From Ichthyophonus hoferi (Eukaryota > Opisthokonta > Ichthyosporea > Ichthyophonida > Ichthyophonidae): 64,000 bases of DNA. This document shows, in pieces, positions 12,530 to 23,812 of this stretch (position 1 is the stretch's first letter; every line of letters begins with the position of its first letter). The DNA is taken from contig NAOQ01000007.1 of assembly GCA_002751075.1 (NCBI GenBank), positions 278,158 through 342,157 on the forward strand, written 5' to 3'. The position numbers and the translations under genes are program-made. The notes beneath the pieces were generated by a model that was not told the DNA's origin, did not search any database, and saw only the letters and a program-made list of their open reading frames with translations.

Positions 12530-13765
12530 AGTGTATAGTACAACATAACCTTTGATATATTCATTGAGAACTCCTGGCTAATCTAGTTGTTCAAGTATAA
12601 AAGAACATTGGCAGTGCTGGTGTTCTTTACGGTTTTAAATACGTAAGCGATTAGTAAACACCAACCACCAGAATCACTCCCTCAAAAACGATTTGTTAAT
12701 CCGAGTCAGATTCGGGTTCCAGAATTATCATATGAAATAAATGTTACAGATATTTTATGATTTTTATCTAAACAGGAGTATGAATCATTAAACAGTGGTA
12801 AACTAAAAATTAGTTATGTGTGGCTAACAGTATCTCAAGGCCGTATTCATTTAGTAGCATGTTTTGATCTAATTAATTGTATATAAAGACGAATTAGACC
12901 AATTGTATTATGGACACTAAGACAGTTTACATTGCTTTTCTGACTACAGTAATAACAAAAAAGGCATAGTAAGACAAAAGTGTTAGCTTACAATATTGGT
13001 GCAAAATACTGGAGCCATATCTCTTATATTTAACTATTTACCAATTCATTGTTGATCCTATTGTCAATTGTATTCATAAACCTAAGTTAAGATTTTCCTT
13101 CTGTCAAGGACTACACAAGTACAAGAATGACGCCAAAGGAATAATAATAGATTTTTACTTGCCTAACGTTAGGTGTAGGTATGAAAAGAAAAAAGAAAAA
13201 TATGAGTCTTTATATACACGTTTATAAAAGATGGTCAAGCTGGCATTCAAAAATGAAATTGAAGAATAGCTTACATGGAGGCTTTCCCCCAAGAGTATTT
13301 TTCTAATTCATGATAATCCTACCCTCTAATATATATTATTCAATTAAAGTAACAAATAAAAGATAAATAACTTGTCACACAACTTTCCAGCCTAATTTGT
13401 ACAAAAACGCAGCAATACAAAATGCAGTACAGGCCCTACATATTATTGGCATTAGTGTAGATTCAGGTTGGGATTTTGACAAAGTTTTATTTGCCAATTA
13501 GAATCAAAATAATTTTATGTTAAAGATAAGTCTGGCCAGGCAAACCACTAGGCACTAAAAAGTGTGCTGGTCCCAGAACTAAACGCTAAATGAGATGAGT
13601 AAGAGACACTTGTTAATGACGAGATGGTCTTTGATTTTGATATCATCCCAATTTTTCTCTCTAAAAATGCCAGAACCGATTGCCCCTCTGATTTCTTATC
13701 TCTTTGCCTATCAAATGGATTATTCCGTGGCTCTAAATGGATAACTATTGGTGGGCTATTTTAGT
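12530..13765 (+). pseudogene. Decayed coding-like block of unknown family
   Basis: This stretch translates on the + strand into several long protein-like runs, far longer than AT-rich sequence should leave open by chance, yet there is no usable start codon and no continuous frame. Short examples of the texture are QKRFVNPSQIRVPEL, RFSFCQGLHKYKNDAKG, NAVQALHIIGISVDSGWDFD and VFDFDIIPIF. I do not recognise the family. It may be a fossil mobile element or an old gene copy, and it has several breaks. It lies between the divergent SNF8 and WDR89 genes, so it probably inserted there. Short real exons of an unrecognised gene cannot be excluded. Confidence 0.4.
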
Positions 13766-13917
13766 AAAGAATAACGATTGGTATATGTGGTATGCCATAA
13801 TATACAATAAATAATAGTATGTGCACGTGATGATGCACTACGATATAGAATAACCTACAGTTCAACAAAGAAGCCGACCCAATCACATAGACAGTATCTA
13901 AAGGACTTACTGCAGCC

Positions 13918-13936
13918 ACATACATACATACATACA

Positions 13937-13966
<30 letters not shown>
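13918..13966. repeat. (ATAC)n microsatellite just before the WDR89 start
   Basis: About 12 tandem ATAC units ending some 16 bases before the WDR89 ATG, so it lies in the 5' UTR or core promoter. Confidence 0.95.
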
Positions 13967-13970
<4 letters not shown>

Positions 13971-13982
13971 CACACTTTAAAT

Positions 13983-16900
13983 ATGGAGTCAACTATACCG
14001 ACACACATGAACCTTCGAAGGGCCTTTGCACTAGGACCTGAAGATTCAACCTACCTGTTTGACTTGGTGGGGAACCTTGACGGCTCACTTCTAGCCTCCT
14101 CAGCCTCCAACCACGCTATAAAGCTTTATCATCCCTCTCGCTTGGAGGTGTCTGGCCAACTTTTGGGTGGGTTGGGTTAGGTTATACTGCCCACCCATGT
14201 TTTTGGTATATTATAGTTTGAGAGGTTTTAAATCACTGACATTACCTTTGATGCTCCTTTACTCTATAATATGTTGCTTGTATGATTTAAATAGGCTTCC
14301 AAGACATTAGACAAGTAAATATACTTATTAACAATATGCATCCGGACTTGAATACTTAAGATCCCGCATACATAATGTCATACACTTATAAAGGTTTTGC
14401 TTACCTTACCTACTAGTCCACATGCAAGGCAAAAAGGTGTGACCGCAGTATTTTATTACAATAACTCAGAGGCTAGTGCGCAGATACGAAGAGTATATAA
14501 TTAATTATATATGTACTAACGTGTATATTTATTTTGCAATAGGTCAATGCATAAGCTCTATTGTACCATATTTATGTTGAAGTGGTTGGTGTATATAACC
14601 AAAACATGTACAGAAACCTTATTTAATAGATACAACGGCGCATATATCTTTTCACCCAGCACAGCTCTTCAATACACACACATTTACCTAAATTTAGTAA
14701 TATTTACCCAGGCTGAGCATAAACCTGCCACAATATCTTGGCTAACCACAGGCATAGAAACATGACTGCCACTTATCATATATTTTTACCTTTCATCTAC
14801 AAGAGTCTTATACTTCCAATATGGTTTATATTTTTATTTTGTTATCGTGAAGGCGATTGTACTGGTCTTTCAGTGGTCTGTACATACATTTAAGGACTAT
14901 ATTCACACAAGTGCCTTTACAATTAGAAATAGGCCACATAAAATTATAATATTCCCATCTTTTCTCAACTACTCTTGCATAGTTTATAGTATGCTTTATT
15001 AATATAATGCAGCCAGCCTGTAGCTCATGTGTTCTTTATACTCGACTGTATATCATGGGCTTTGTTATTTATAGACCATATTCTCCTCAGGGCACACTGA
15101 GAAGATCACTGGGCTGACCTTTGCCAAGACCAACCCTAATATCTTATACTCCTCATCCAATGATTGTACGGTAAGGACATGGGATACGAGGACTGGCACT
15201 CAGGTGGCTATATCACACTGCAGCACTGGGAGGGGGTAAGTAGCATTATTCATTGATTCTTTAAATTTTGATGAAGATAATAATGTTTAACTATTGGATC
15301 GAGGATGGTGAAGGGGTTATATATATGGTTGTTTGAATTTTTGTATATATATCTTTATATCTAAAAAGGAATGTTTGTATATTTGTTTTGCATGTTATGC
15401 TGGGTGCATATAAAATAACATGGCTCCTAGTGGCTTCCTTAACGTGGAATTAGATTACTGGTATAGAAGGAGATCATGATTGGTATTCTAGAAGAGAGGA
15501 GTATAATAGAAAGAGTCCTCCTGATTGAATATTTATCATACATTTCCGTATTTTTATGTATTAATCCAACACGACATATAATCTATTCATTAGTAGTCAT
15601 ACACCCGAAGGCCCCTATTCATAGTTCCTTGTTCTTAGGGTTTTTTCAGCTATGGATATCAACTGTGGTGATAGAATCTTGGCTGCTGGCACAGACCAGG
15701 ATGAGGATATGAATACGAAACTGGTATTCTGGTAAGATCTTGTTATTGGGGTTGGGTTGGTTCATGGTTTGGTTGTTTTATCTTTATTACTATTGCTGTT
15801 AATGACTGATTGGATAGGACTAGTAGAATCAGCCTATCACATTTCTTTATTTGGTATTATTTTTATGCTACATATTATTTTACTCCAATAGGAATCCTGC
15901 CGATGGAATTAGTGTATTAATAATTGGTCTTTTAACTCAAATATTATTGCAGGGATACACGAAGCAACGGGATTATTAAGGAGTTTGAAGAATCACACAA
16001 TGACGACGTCACCCATGTAAGGGCTTCCACCATTATTATGATATTATACTATTACTGCATTGATTAGTGCAGTAATTCAGACTAATATAGTATTATAGTA
16101 ATATATACCAGTTCATCAATTTAGCAAGAGAGCCCTATAGTATATTCTGGTGCTCATGGTTGTAGTGTCATGTTATCCTAGCCTCACTGTCTATCACTAT
16201 ATCTTCATCATATCCCTTTCTTCCATCTCTTTTATTTTATGTACATTAGCACAGTGCTATGTGAACCCGGTCTTGTACCTACCTCCTGTGATGTTGAGAT
16301 AACTGTAGCCCCTATATGTTTTTATTATTATAGATGTACGTATATGTTTTACATGTGCTATATTATGCATATACTTGCTAAGATATATTCTGGTCTTACT
16401 TATATGTTTATGTGTGAAATTAACAGGAACCACATGCCAATAGTCGTTATTATTTATATGGAATGAACGAAAACGTTTGGCCTGATGTAGCCAGAAAATA
16501 TTGTGAACCTCTAAGAAGTTTTGTACTAATAGAATAGCCAAAGATTGTTAAGCAATACTGTGACAGGGTTTACAGGTTTTATCACTATTATATCACGAAT
16601 CAAAAGTTAATCATTGATTGTGATTGTATTGAAGGATCAATGATCTCCCTACCTACACCTCTCTCATTATTAAAGACTATTATCAGGGATGCGGTTTGCC
16701 GTAATGTCTTGATAGAATAAAGTGTACTAAGCCATCTCAGATCTTGTTTGTCATTGTGTGATTGATTTATCATAGTATGTATATGTTGAATGAGCTTTTA
16801 AATCTAACATGGCGTGCTGGCATACCGCTGCTAATCAATGTTCTTCTTATCAATATTGCACACAGATTGTGTTTCACCCCAATAGAGAGGGTGTTCTTGC

Positions 16901-19249
16901 TTCGGGGTCTACCGATGGTCTTGTATGCTATTTCGATTTAGAGGTAAGTAGAGTATTATTTCATGTTGATGTCTTTATTGTTTGTGTTATGACGAAAAAA
17001 TAACCCTGGTTACCCAAGGCATATATTATTGCGTTTGAGCCTTTGTTGGTCATTTAGCCTAGCTCTATTGCTATATAACCTATATAACTCTACATCGATA
17101 ATCATGAACCATTAGGAGATGAGAGCAATAATACACGGATATAGTTATATAGCTTTGAAGGATGGCTGAGTGTACAAGGTACGATTTCTGTATAGCGTCT
17201 ATAGTGCTGGAAAATAATACGGACCCATGATAATTACCAATACTCCTATATCTAGGGAGGTGCAATGGATGAGGAAGAGAGCCTACAGTCAGTCTTGAAT
17301 AGCGAGTCCAGCGTGTCTCGCATTGGTTTCTTCGGGCCTGAATACGAGTTCCTTTACTGCACTACTCACATTGAGTCCCTTCTGATATGGCATGCCGATA
17401 GTGTATGTTTACCTACCATACTTCTCTCTCCTTCATTCACCATATGAAACATAATTGCTTGTTATGTTTTATGTTTTGTTCTAGTTTAGAAATGAAATCA
17501 CATAAGCATTTATCAGGTATACATTAATCAAATCAACCATGCCCCATCTAACTCCTAGCTTTTGATACAGACCCAAAAGCTAGCCCATTTCAAGGATATA
17601 CGTATGGACGTGCAGGGAGGTGGAAAAATTGATTACGTTATTGACTGCCAGTATTTGCCAGACCAGCAACGCTTACTACTGGTTGCTGGTTCCTTCGAGT
17701 ATGTTTCCTTTCTCCCCATCCTCCTTTATACTGTCCCATTGCCTTTTTACACTTCATTTTTTTTTCACTGAGCCCTTCTCTGCCCTTTTCCAGGCCTTTC
17801 TCCTCTCATTAGAGTCGCTCTCATCTTCATGTATTTCAAGTTCCTTATCTTTGCTTGTTGCTACTTATCTATGAACTAGTGTATCCCTATCAATGCTAAC
17901 CACTGTGGATTCCAACTCCACTAGTGCAAGGCTTCTCTCCTAACTCTATTTAACTGTATTCTTTTCCGCCCATTTCTTATGACTCAGAGGAGATCTGGAC
18001 CTTATTCACGTCAATAAAGATCTGCTCACTCCCCTATACTCTCTGAAAGGTGGTCACAGTGCCACAGTCCGCTGCTTCCATTGGAATACTAATGTATGTG
18101 CCAATGATTTGCTATCACCATATATTCTGTTGAATTTTTATTTTGCCATTACTTTTCTAAGCCTCATTTATTAATTATTCTGTAACACTCTTCTTATTTG
18201 TTTATCATTTAGATTTTTTTATTCATTTTTTATGGGTTCTTCAATGATAGTTCTTTTCCTGGCACATTTATTGCTTATTTTATAGTCGGATTAACTAGAG
18301 CACGCTCTCCAATACATATACTTACATAAGTGTGGCTAGGTAAGTATCCTTAGTCGTATACATGCTTACATGCAAATGCACATCTACATATACATATATT
18401 GACATCCACTATTGCATGTATAATATTATAAGTACGCAGTTTCCATACACCTAATTGTCCAATTACTGCATAGACAACTACTCTGTTCACTGGTGCCGAA
18501 GATGCAATGCTGTGTAAATGGAGTTCAGTAGAGGGAGTAGAGGCAGGTAGTCTGCCAGCAACTTCAGCTAAGGTATGTTCTTACCTCACATGACCTGTCC
18601 TTCATTAATAAAGTCTATTATTTTTCGTAACCACTTTTATGGGTGTTCCATGTTTACTGGAAGCTGTCAACACGAATACGTGTTTGTCAAAACTATTTCA
18701 GAAAACTTCCTACAGTATGAATAGTTGTATACTAGAAATTAAGTTTGCAAAGTAGGTGAATTAGGAAGTTTGGCCTTGATTAATATATATAAGGAATTAC
18801 TACTATTCAGTCTATGATTTCTCTTTCCTTATATCTTTAAACTACTTTGATCAATAACAAATACAATACACTCGTGTCATCCTCAGGACTAATTGGGGTC
18901 TTAAACTGATAGTACCCAAATACCCATCTTTTATAACTATGATATAAATTAAGTGTTTAATGGTTTATAGAAAGGATACAAATCAAGTGATTGATAATAG
19001 TGTTTTAAATATTCGTAGTGGTTTGTCATGCTTTTAGAAGGTTAAAGTTAAGTCAGAAATAACCAAGATATAATATTAAAGGCTATACCTTCTATTACAC
19101 ATTATTTAATTTATGTTTAGTACAACATCCGTCCTACCTCTCTTTCTCTTTGTATCTTATGACTGTTATTCATAGTTATTCCTTATCTATTTTACATACA
19201 GGCTGCCTCCGCTGCGAAGACCAAAGCCAAGAGAGCGACACCATATTAG
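13983..19249 (+). CDS. WDR89: WDR89-like WD40-repeat protein, 10 exons
   Basis: A WD40 beta-propeller protein matching WDR89, whose molecular role is poorly defined. Such proteins act as interaction platforms. Exons: 13983-14166, 15091-15235, 15639-15731, 15953-16016, 16866-16943, 17256-17402, 17571-17698, 17988-18093, 18474-18572, 19202-19249. They join to 363 residues, close to the vertebrate length. Typical repeat features are GHTEKITGL followed by a WD pair (TWDTRTG), DINCGDRILAAGTD, VFWDTRSN, HPNREGVLASGSTDGLV, GGHSATVRCFHWN and LFTGAEDAMLCKW. The start is supported by the (ATAC)n tract upstream and by the FDLVGNLDGSLLASSASN blade that follows. The C-terminus is short and basic (KTKAKRATPY). 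The gene ends tail to tail with TFB2M. Confidence 0.93.
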
Positions 19250-20204
19250 GCGCATCCAATATTTTGGACCAGGCGTCGTTATTGCGTATATATGAATATG
19301 TTTTAAATCAATTTGATATAATACCTTGAATGTTATTTCATAACAATACCCATAATAAAATGATTGACATTACTATACATTAATGTATGGACATTGGCGT
19401 GAAATGTGGTGTGATAGACTAATATCCTCTATATCAAACAATATAGAATCAATGAAGCATCTTGTAACTTGAAATATTGCATGTACATTTTTTGTGCACA
19501 CTTCCTATAAACCTGACTATCAAGTGATCCAGTTAAATGCTTATTTATCATCTCTGAATCCACTCAGGACGGTATATTCTGGCTTCCACTCCAATCATAT
19601 ACAGTAGGGGTCTTCTGGGTTGGCTACCGTACATACTTTACTTGTTCATCATAACTATTAAAAATGTAAATCACTATCAAGATTAAATCATACGATCAGG
19701 GTAGATAGAGCTACAGATCCTATAGGCACCCACAATCCTTTACAAGTCTCTACAACTCATTAAAATGAATTTATTTCTATTGCAATGTAATGATTTTATG
19801 TTATGTAGTTACTAGTGCCTACCTAGCATCAAGTCAGTCGTTGTCTATAGAGAGGTTGTATGTGGATGTACGGATTTTTGATTGGTGTGTATAGCCTTTA
19901 ACCACCAGGTATGCACATATTTATAACTACTATATTATGCCAATCCAGTCATAGAGCATAGAGCAAGATTGTATTTCAAGTATTATTTATTATTTTATAT
20001 ATTCACCATCCATGTAGAAGCATGTGATTTAAATCACATCAACCATTGGGTAATAAAAATAAGCGAATGATTGATTTCATCAAAAAGGGCCAAAACAGGA
20101 AAAACAGGAGTTAATATCTACTAAACTGACCAATCAACAATCAACGATTAATCTACATAGAAGTGCAAACATAGTCACTACATAAAATAATAGTTATTAT
20201 ATTC
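19250..20204. other. Tail-to-tail spacer between WDR89 and TFB2M
   Basis: Short AT-rich spacer with both 3' UTRs. A TTTATT at 19986-19991 could be the minus-strand poly(A) signal of TFB2M. No coding sequence seen. Confidence 0.6.
19354..19359 (+). promoter_or_regulatory. Candidate poly(A) signal of WDR89
   Basis: AATAAA about 105 bases after the stop codon, a normal distance for a 3' UTR. Confidence 0.5.
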
Positions 20205-23148
20205 CTAAATTCGCTTACGCGTATAGCCAGGGTCAGACCATCCTTCTACTAGACCATTCAGACTATTAATGTCACTTGGCATATGCTCCCACTCACAAAA
20301 TGCCCGTGCCAATGCAAGTAGCTCATGCGGAGTCATGTCAGTAATGAGGGTGTTAGGGTCTACTGGCGTATTACCAATCAGTCGGGATGCCCCGGCTGCA
20401 CATAGCTCCATTGCCTCTCTTACGCTGTTGCGACTGCGAATTGTCATCAAGCGTGCCATATACCTATATATATACGGGGGAAAGAGAGAACGTGGGAAGA
20501 GATCAAAGGAGAATGGTATGGTAGGTTGAGCAGTAGAGTGAGGCAGTATGTAAGTATGGTTTAGATTTAAATGATGTGTGTTTGGAGTATATTTAAGTAT
20601 AACTAATATCAAAAGGATCGTGATTTGTTGAAAGAGAGCAGCAGTAGAAAGTAATGAGTGAAATAAAATATGGGAGATATGTTCACTAAAGTATGACAAA
20701 GAAGACAGCTGTAAATAACCACTCAGAGACAAATTAAGGGCAAGTATGATGTGTCTTACGACAGGTTAGATATCAGAAATATTCCTTATATGGTATAAGA
20801 CAATAAATATTTCCCTCTTCTTCGGGCAGTAGTTTATCTCACCTTGTAACACAACCAATCTCTTCACGACGTTTAAACAGGCCACCAATAATTTAACTCA
20901 TCCTATTTCAACCAACTACTTACAGCAGGGTCTCCCTTTCCTTCCGAGTAAAGACATTGGCTGAAGGCTTCATTTGAACTAAACAATAGTCCTCGCTGGA
21001 TAAAGGCCCTAGGCCCTGTGCTTTTGCTGGTAATGTATCTACGACCTGTAGGGTACAGAGAAGGAGAGGGTAGAGTATAAAGGTAGATTTATTATAGTAG
21101 AGATAAGAGGATAATAGTAATAGAGAGAGAGAGGGGGGGGGGGGNNNNNNNNNNNNNNNNNNNNNNNNNNNNNNNNNNNNNNNNNNNNNNNNNNNNNNNN
21201 NNNNNNNNNNNNNNNNNNNNNNNNNNNNNNNNNNNNNNNNNNNNNNNNNNNNNNNNNNNNNNNNNNNNNNNNNNNNNNNNNNNNNNNNNNNNNNNNNNNN
21301 NNNNNNNNNNNNNNNNNNNNNNNNNNNNNNNNNNNNNNNNNNNNNNNNNNNNNNNNNNNNNNNNNNNNNNNNNNNNNNNNNNNNNNNNNNNNNNNNNNNN
21401 NNNNNNNNNNNNNNNNNNNNNNNNNNNNNNNNNNNNNNNNNNNNNNNNNNNNNNNNNNNNNNNNNNNNNNNNNNNNNNNNNNNNNNNNNNNNNNNNNNNN
21501 NNNNNNNNNNNNNNNNNNNNNNNNNNNNNNNNNNNNNNNNNNNNNNNNNNNNNNNNNNNNNNNNNNNNNNNNNNNNNNNNNNNNNNNNNNNNNNNNNNNN
21601 NNNNNNNNNNNNNNNNNNNNNNNNNNNNNNNNNNNNNNNNNNNNNNNNNNNNNNNNNNNNNNNNNNNNNNNNNNNNNNNNNNNNNNNNNNNNNNNNNNNN
21701 NNNNNNNNNNNNNNNNNNNNNNNNNNNNNNNNNNNNNNNNNNNNNNNNNNNNNNNNNNNNNNNNNNNNNNNNNNNNNNNNNNNNNNNNNNNNNNNNNNNN
21801 NNNNNNNNNNNNNNNNNNNNNNNNNNNNNNNNNNNNNNNNNNNNNNNNNNNNNGGGGTGTAGAATATGTATAAAATTGCTATTAAGGTAAGTATAGGTGG
21901 GTATATAGTGATGGAGCAATGTGATATCATACACTTATAGTTTCATCCGTTTATTTATGTCTAGCTAACAGTTTCAAATATCTCTCACCAAATTTGTTTA
22001 TATCTGAATGTAGTAAAAGCGTTCTTTCATATTTACACACATATTTTTCTAGGGTAGGAGACAGATATTCATGTGTATATAGTAGGGATTATAATGCATA
22101 TGTTTGTAAGGAGTGATAAGGAGTAGGGCGAAAGGAAGAATAGTAACCTACCTCAATATCATATAATAACGTGCTCAACAGAGAGATGGTATTAGGTTTC
22201 CCTTTAGGGGGTAAATTCATTAACTGACCTACACCATCCTTTTGTGTCCACATCAAAATATGTGGCCGACCATAGAGGAACATCAATTCTGACTCCAGCA
22301 TCACCCTCTTTATTAATGAATTCCAAAATAGCCTCTTTGCATTCGGGCCGCAGACACCAACAATATGTAATTTACTTGGGGTGCCTGGCTCATAGGGTGC
22401 AATGGATATCTTCAGACTATCACATAAGATTTGCTTTGGGGAAATATGTGCATAGGTACTAAACATTTTACTAACATTAGTCGGTATAAAGGCCAAACGG
22501 CCACTGTATTCAGCACCTAATGCAATAAGTGACGATTGAAATATCCTTGACTCCTCCAACGAGATAACCATTTTTACCTTGGTTTTCTGTCAAATTGTTT
22601 CCATTATTAGAATATATTTAGATAATTTAATGATCAATGTCACACTTCTGCATGCACAAAAACAAAGCATACTCTCCACCAAAAATCCAATAAACACACA
22701 CCCTTTCTTCTCTATTTCACTATGTAATAACCCCCCAAACACTCAGAGAAATACAACAACTTCTATCATGCTCACATGCTTTACAAAAAGTAGCATTATC
22801 TTCCATCTGTCTTCTTTGTCAATTTTCCTTTCTCATTATTTTTTTTCCTTTCTCACCTCTATGATTTCCGTCTTTAAATAATCAACCAGTGTTACACAAT
22901 AACATATATAGTCCTACTTGCAGCAGGTCCTGAGTGAGGAGACCAGGCCCAGTATTTATATCTACCACCACTTTTCCTTCCAGGTCACCTAGTGTATTCA
23001 GCATTTTTTGTGATAAGCTATTTGACAAAATATAGCACTGTTGGTTTATTCTGCCCTGCCTTGTTAATGAAGGATAACGTTGTAATAAGTAACTCAAGTA
23101 ATTTGCTTGCTTTGCAGCACTTGCTGCAATGTTTGATAAAGAGGCCAT
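20205..23148 (-). CDS. TFB2M: TFB2M-like mitochondrial transcription factor B2, 4 exons
   Basis: TFB2M belongs to the KsgA/Dim1 rRNA dimethyladenosine transferase family but works mainly with POLRMT to melt mitochondrial promoters. Exons in transcript order: 22918-23148, 22152-22586, 20924-21045, 20205-20463, giving 348 residues. The N-terminus (MASLSNIAASAAKQ) is basic with few acids, as expected for mitochondrial import. The S-adenosylmethionine motif I reads VVDINTGPGLLTQ at about residues 61-73. The position of the methyltransferase catalytic motif reads IVGVCGP instead of a KsgA-type N-x-P-F/Y, which points to TFB2M rather than TFB1M. A later QMKPSANVFTRK matches the conserved 'P...F' stretch of the family. 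Intron 2 contains the assembly gap, but the flanking exons are in phase and align without loss, so no exon is obviously missing. Confidence 0.88.
21126..21853. other. Assembly gap preceded by a poly-G run
   Basis: Unknown bases fill 21145-21853. A GA tract and a run of G end at the left edge and GGGG starts the right edge, so the gap probably marks a simple repeat that would not assemble. It lies inside a TFB2M intron. Confidence 0.95.
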
Positions 23149-23255
23149 GTTTCGGGGTTATTTATATTTATACTTGTTTGTTTAACTCTATATCCACTTT
23201 TTTTTATTTACATCGCCCAAGTATATTTTAGAGCTATACATCAGCAATATATAAA

Positions 23256-23292
<37 letters not shown>

Positions 23293-23812
23293 TTCTATAT
23301 AATCTACATAATACACGATAATATATTACAATATATAGTTTGCTTATCGTGTTTACACATTAAAAAGGAACAATAAAAGATCAAGAGCCACATTTCAAAT
23401 CTAGGGGTGGAAGATAAGTGTCGGATAATTAGCAAAGAATATTTAGCCTGATTGTCTGGGCTTAATCGCACTGCTGGACTTATTTCTAGGAAGGTCGTTA
23501 CAATTTCAATCTTTTACAATTGATTGCAGTTTGAATTAACTTTAGGATTCTATGGGGCCATCTTAAATTCATAGGAGGCTATTACATAACATCAAATTAT
23601 ATAATATATGTTTATATCTATACAAATAAGGGTGTAATGTGTATATAGGGTATATAATATATGATAACCAGGATAGCCAGGCATACAGGCATACATGTAG
23701 TATGTAGTAATAAGAATAATGTTATTATATACATAAGCATATATTATAATATATTACAACACATCCAGTCTTATTTATAATATTACTCAGGTGGAATAAT
23801 ATAACCTACAAT
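23149..23812. promoter_or_regulatory. Shared head-to-head promoter region of TFB2M and SRD5A3
   Basis: Only 664 bases separate the two start codons, which point away from each other, so both promoters must lie here. The segment holds a (TA)n run at about 23258-23284 and further TA-rich sequence. I see no clear TATA box or other named motif that I can separate from the background. Confidence 0.6.

Noticed and set aside
20920-21934. Two long minus-strand open frames of about 280-340 codons
   Set aside because: Most of their length is unknown bases in the assembly gap. Only 20924-21045 is a real TFB2M exon.
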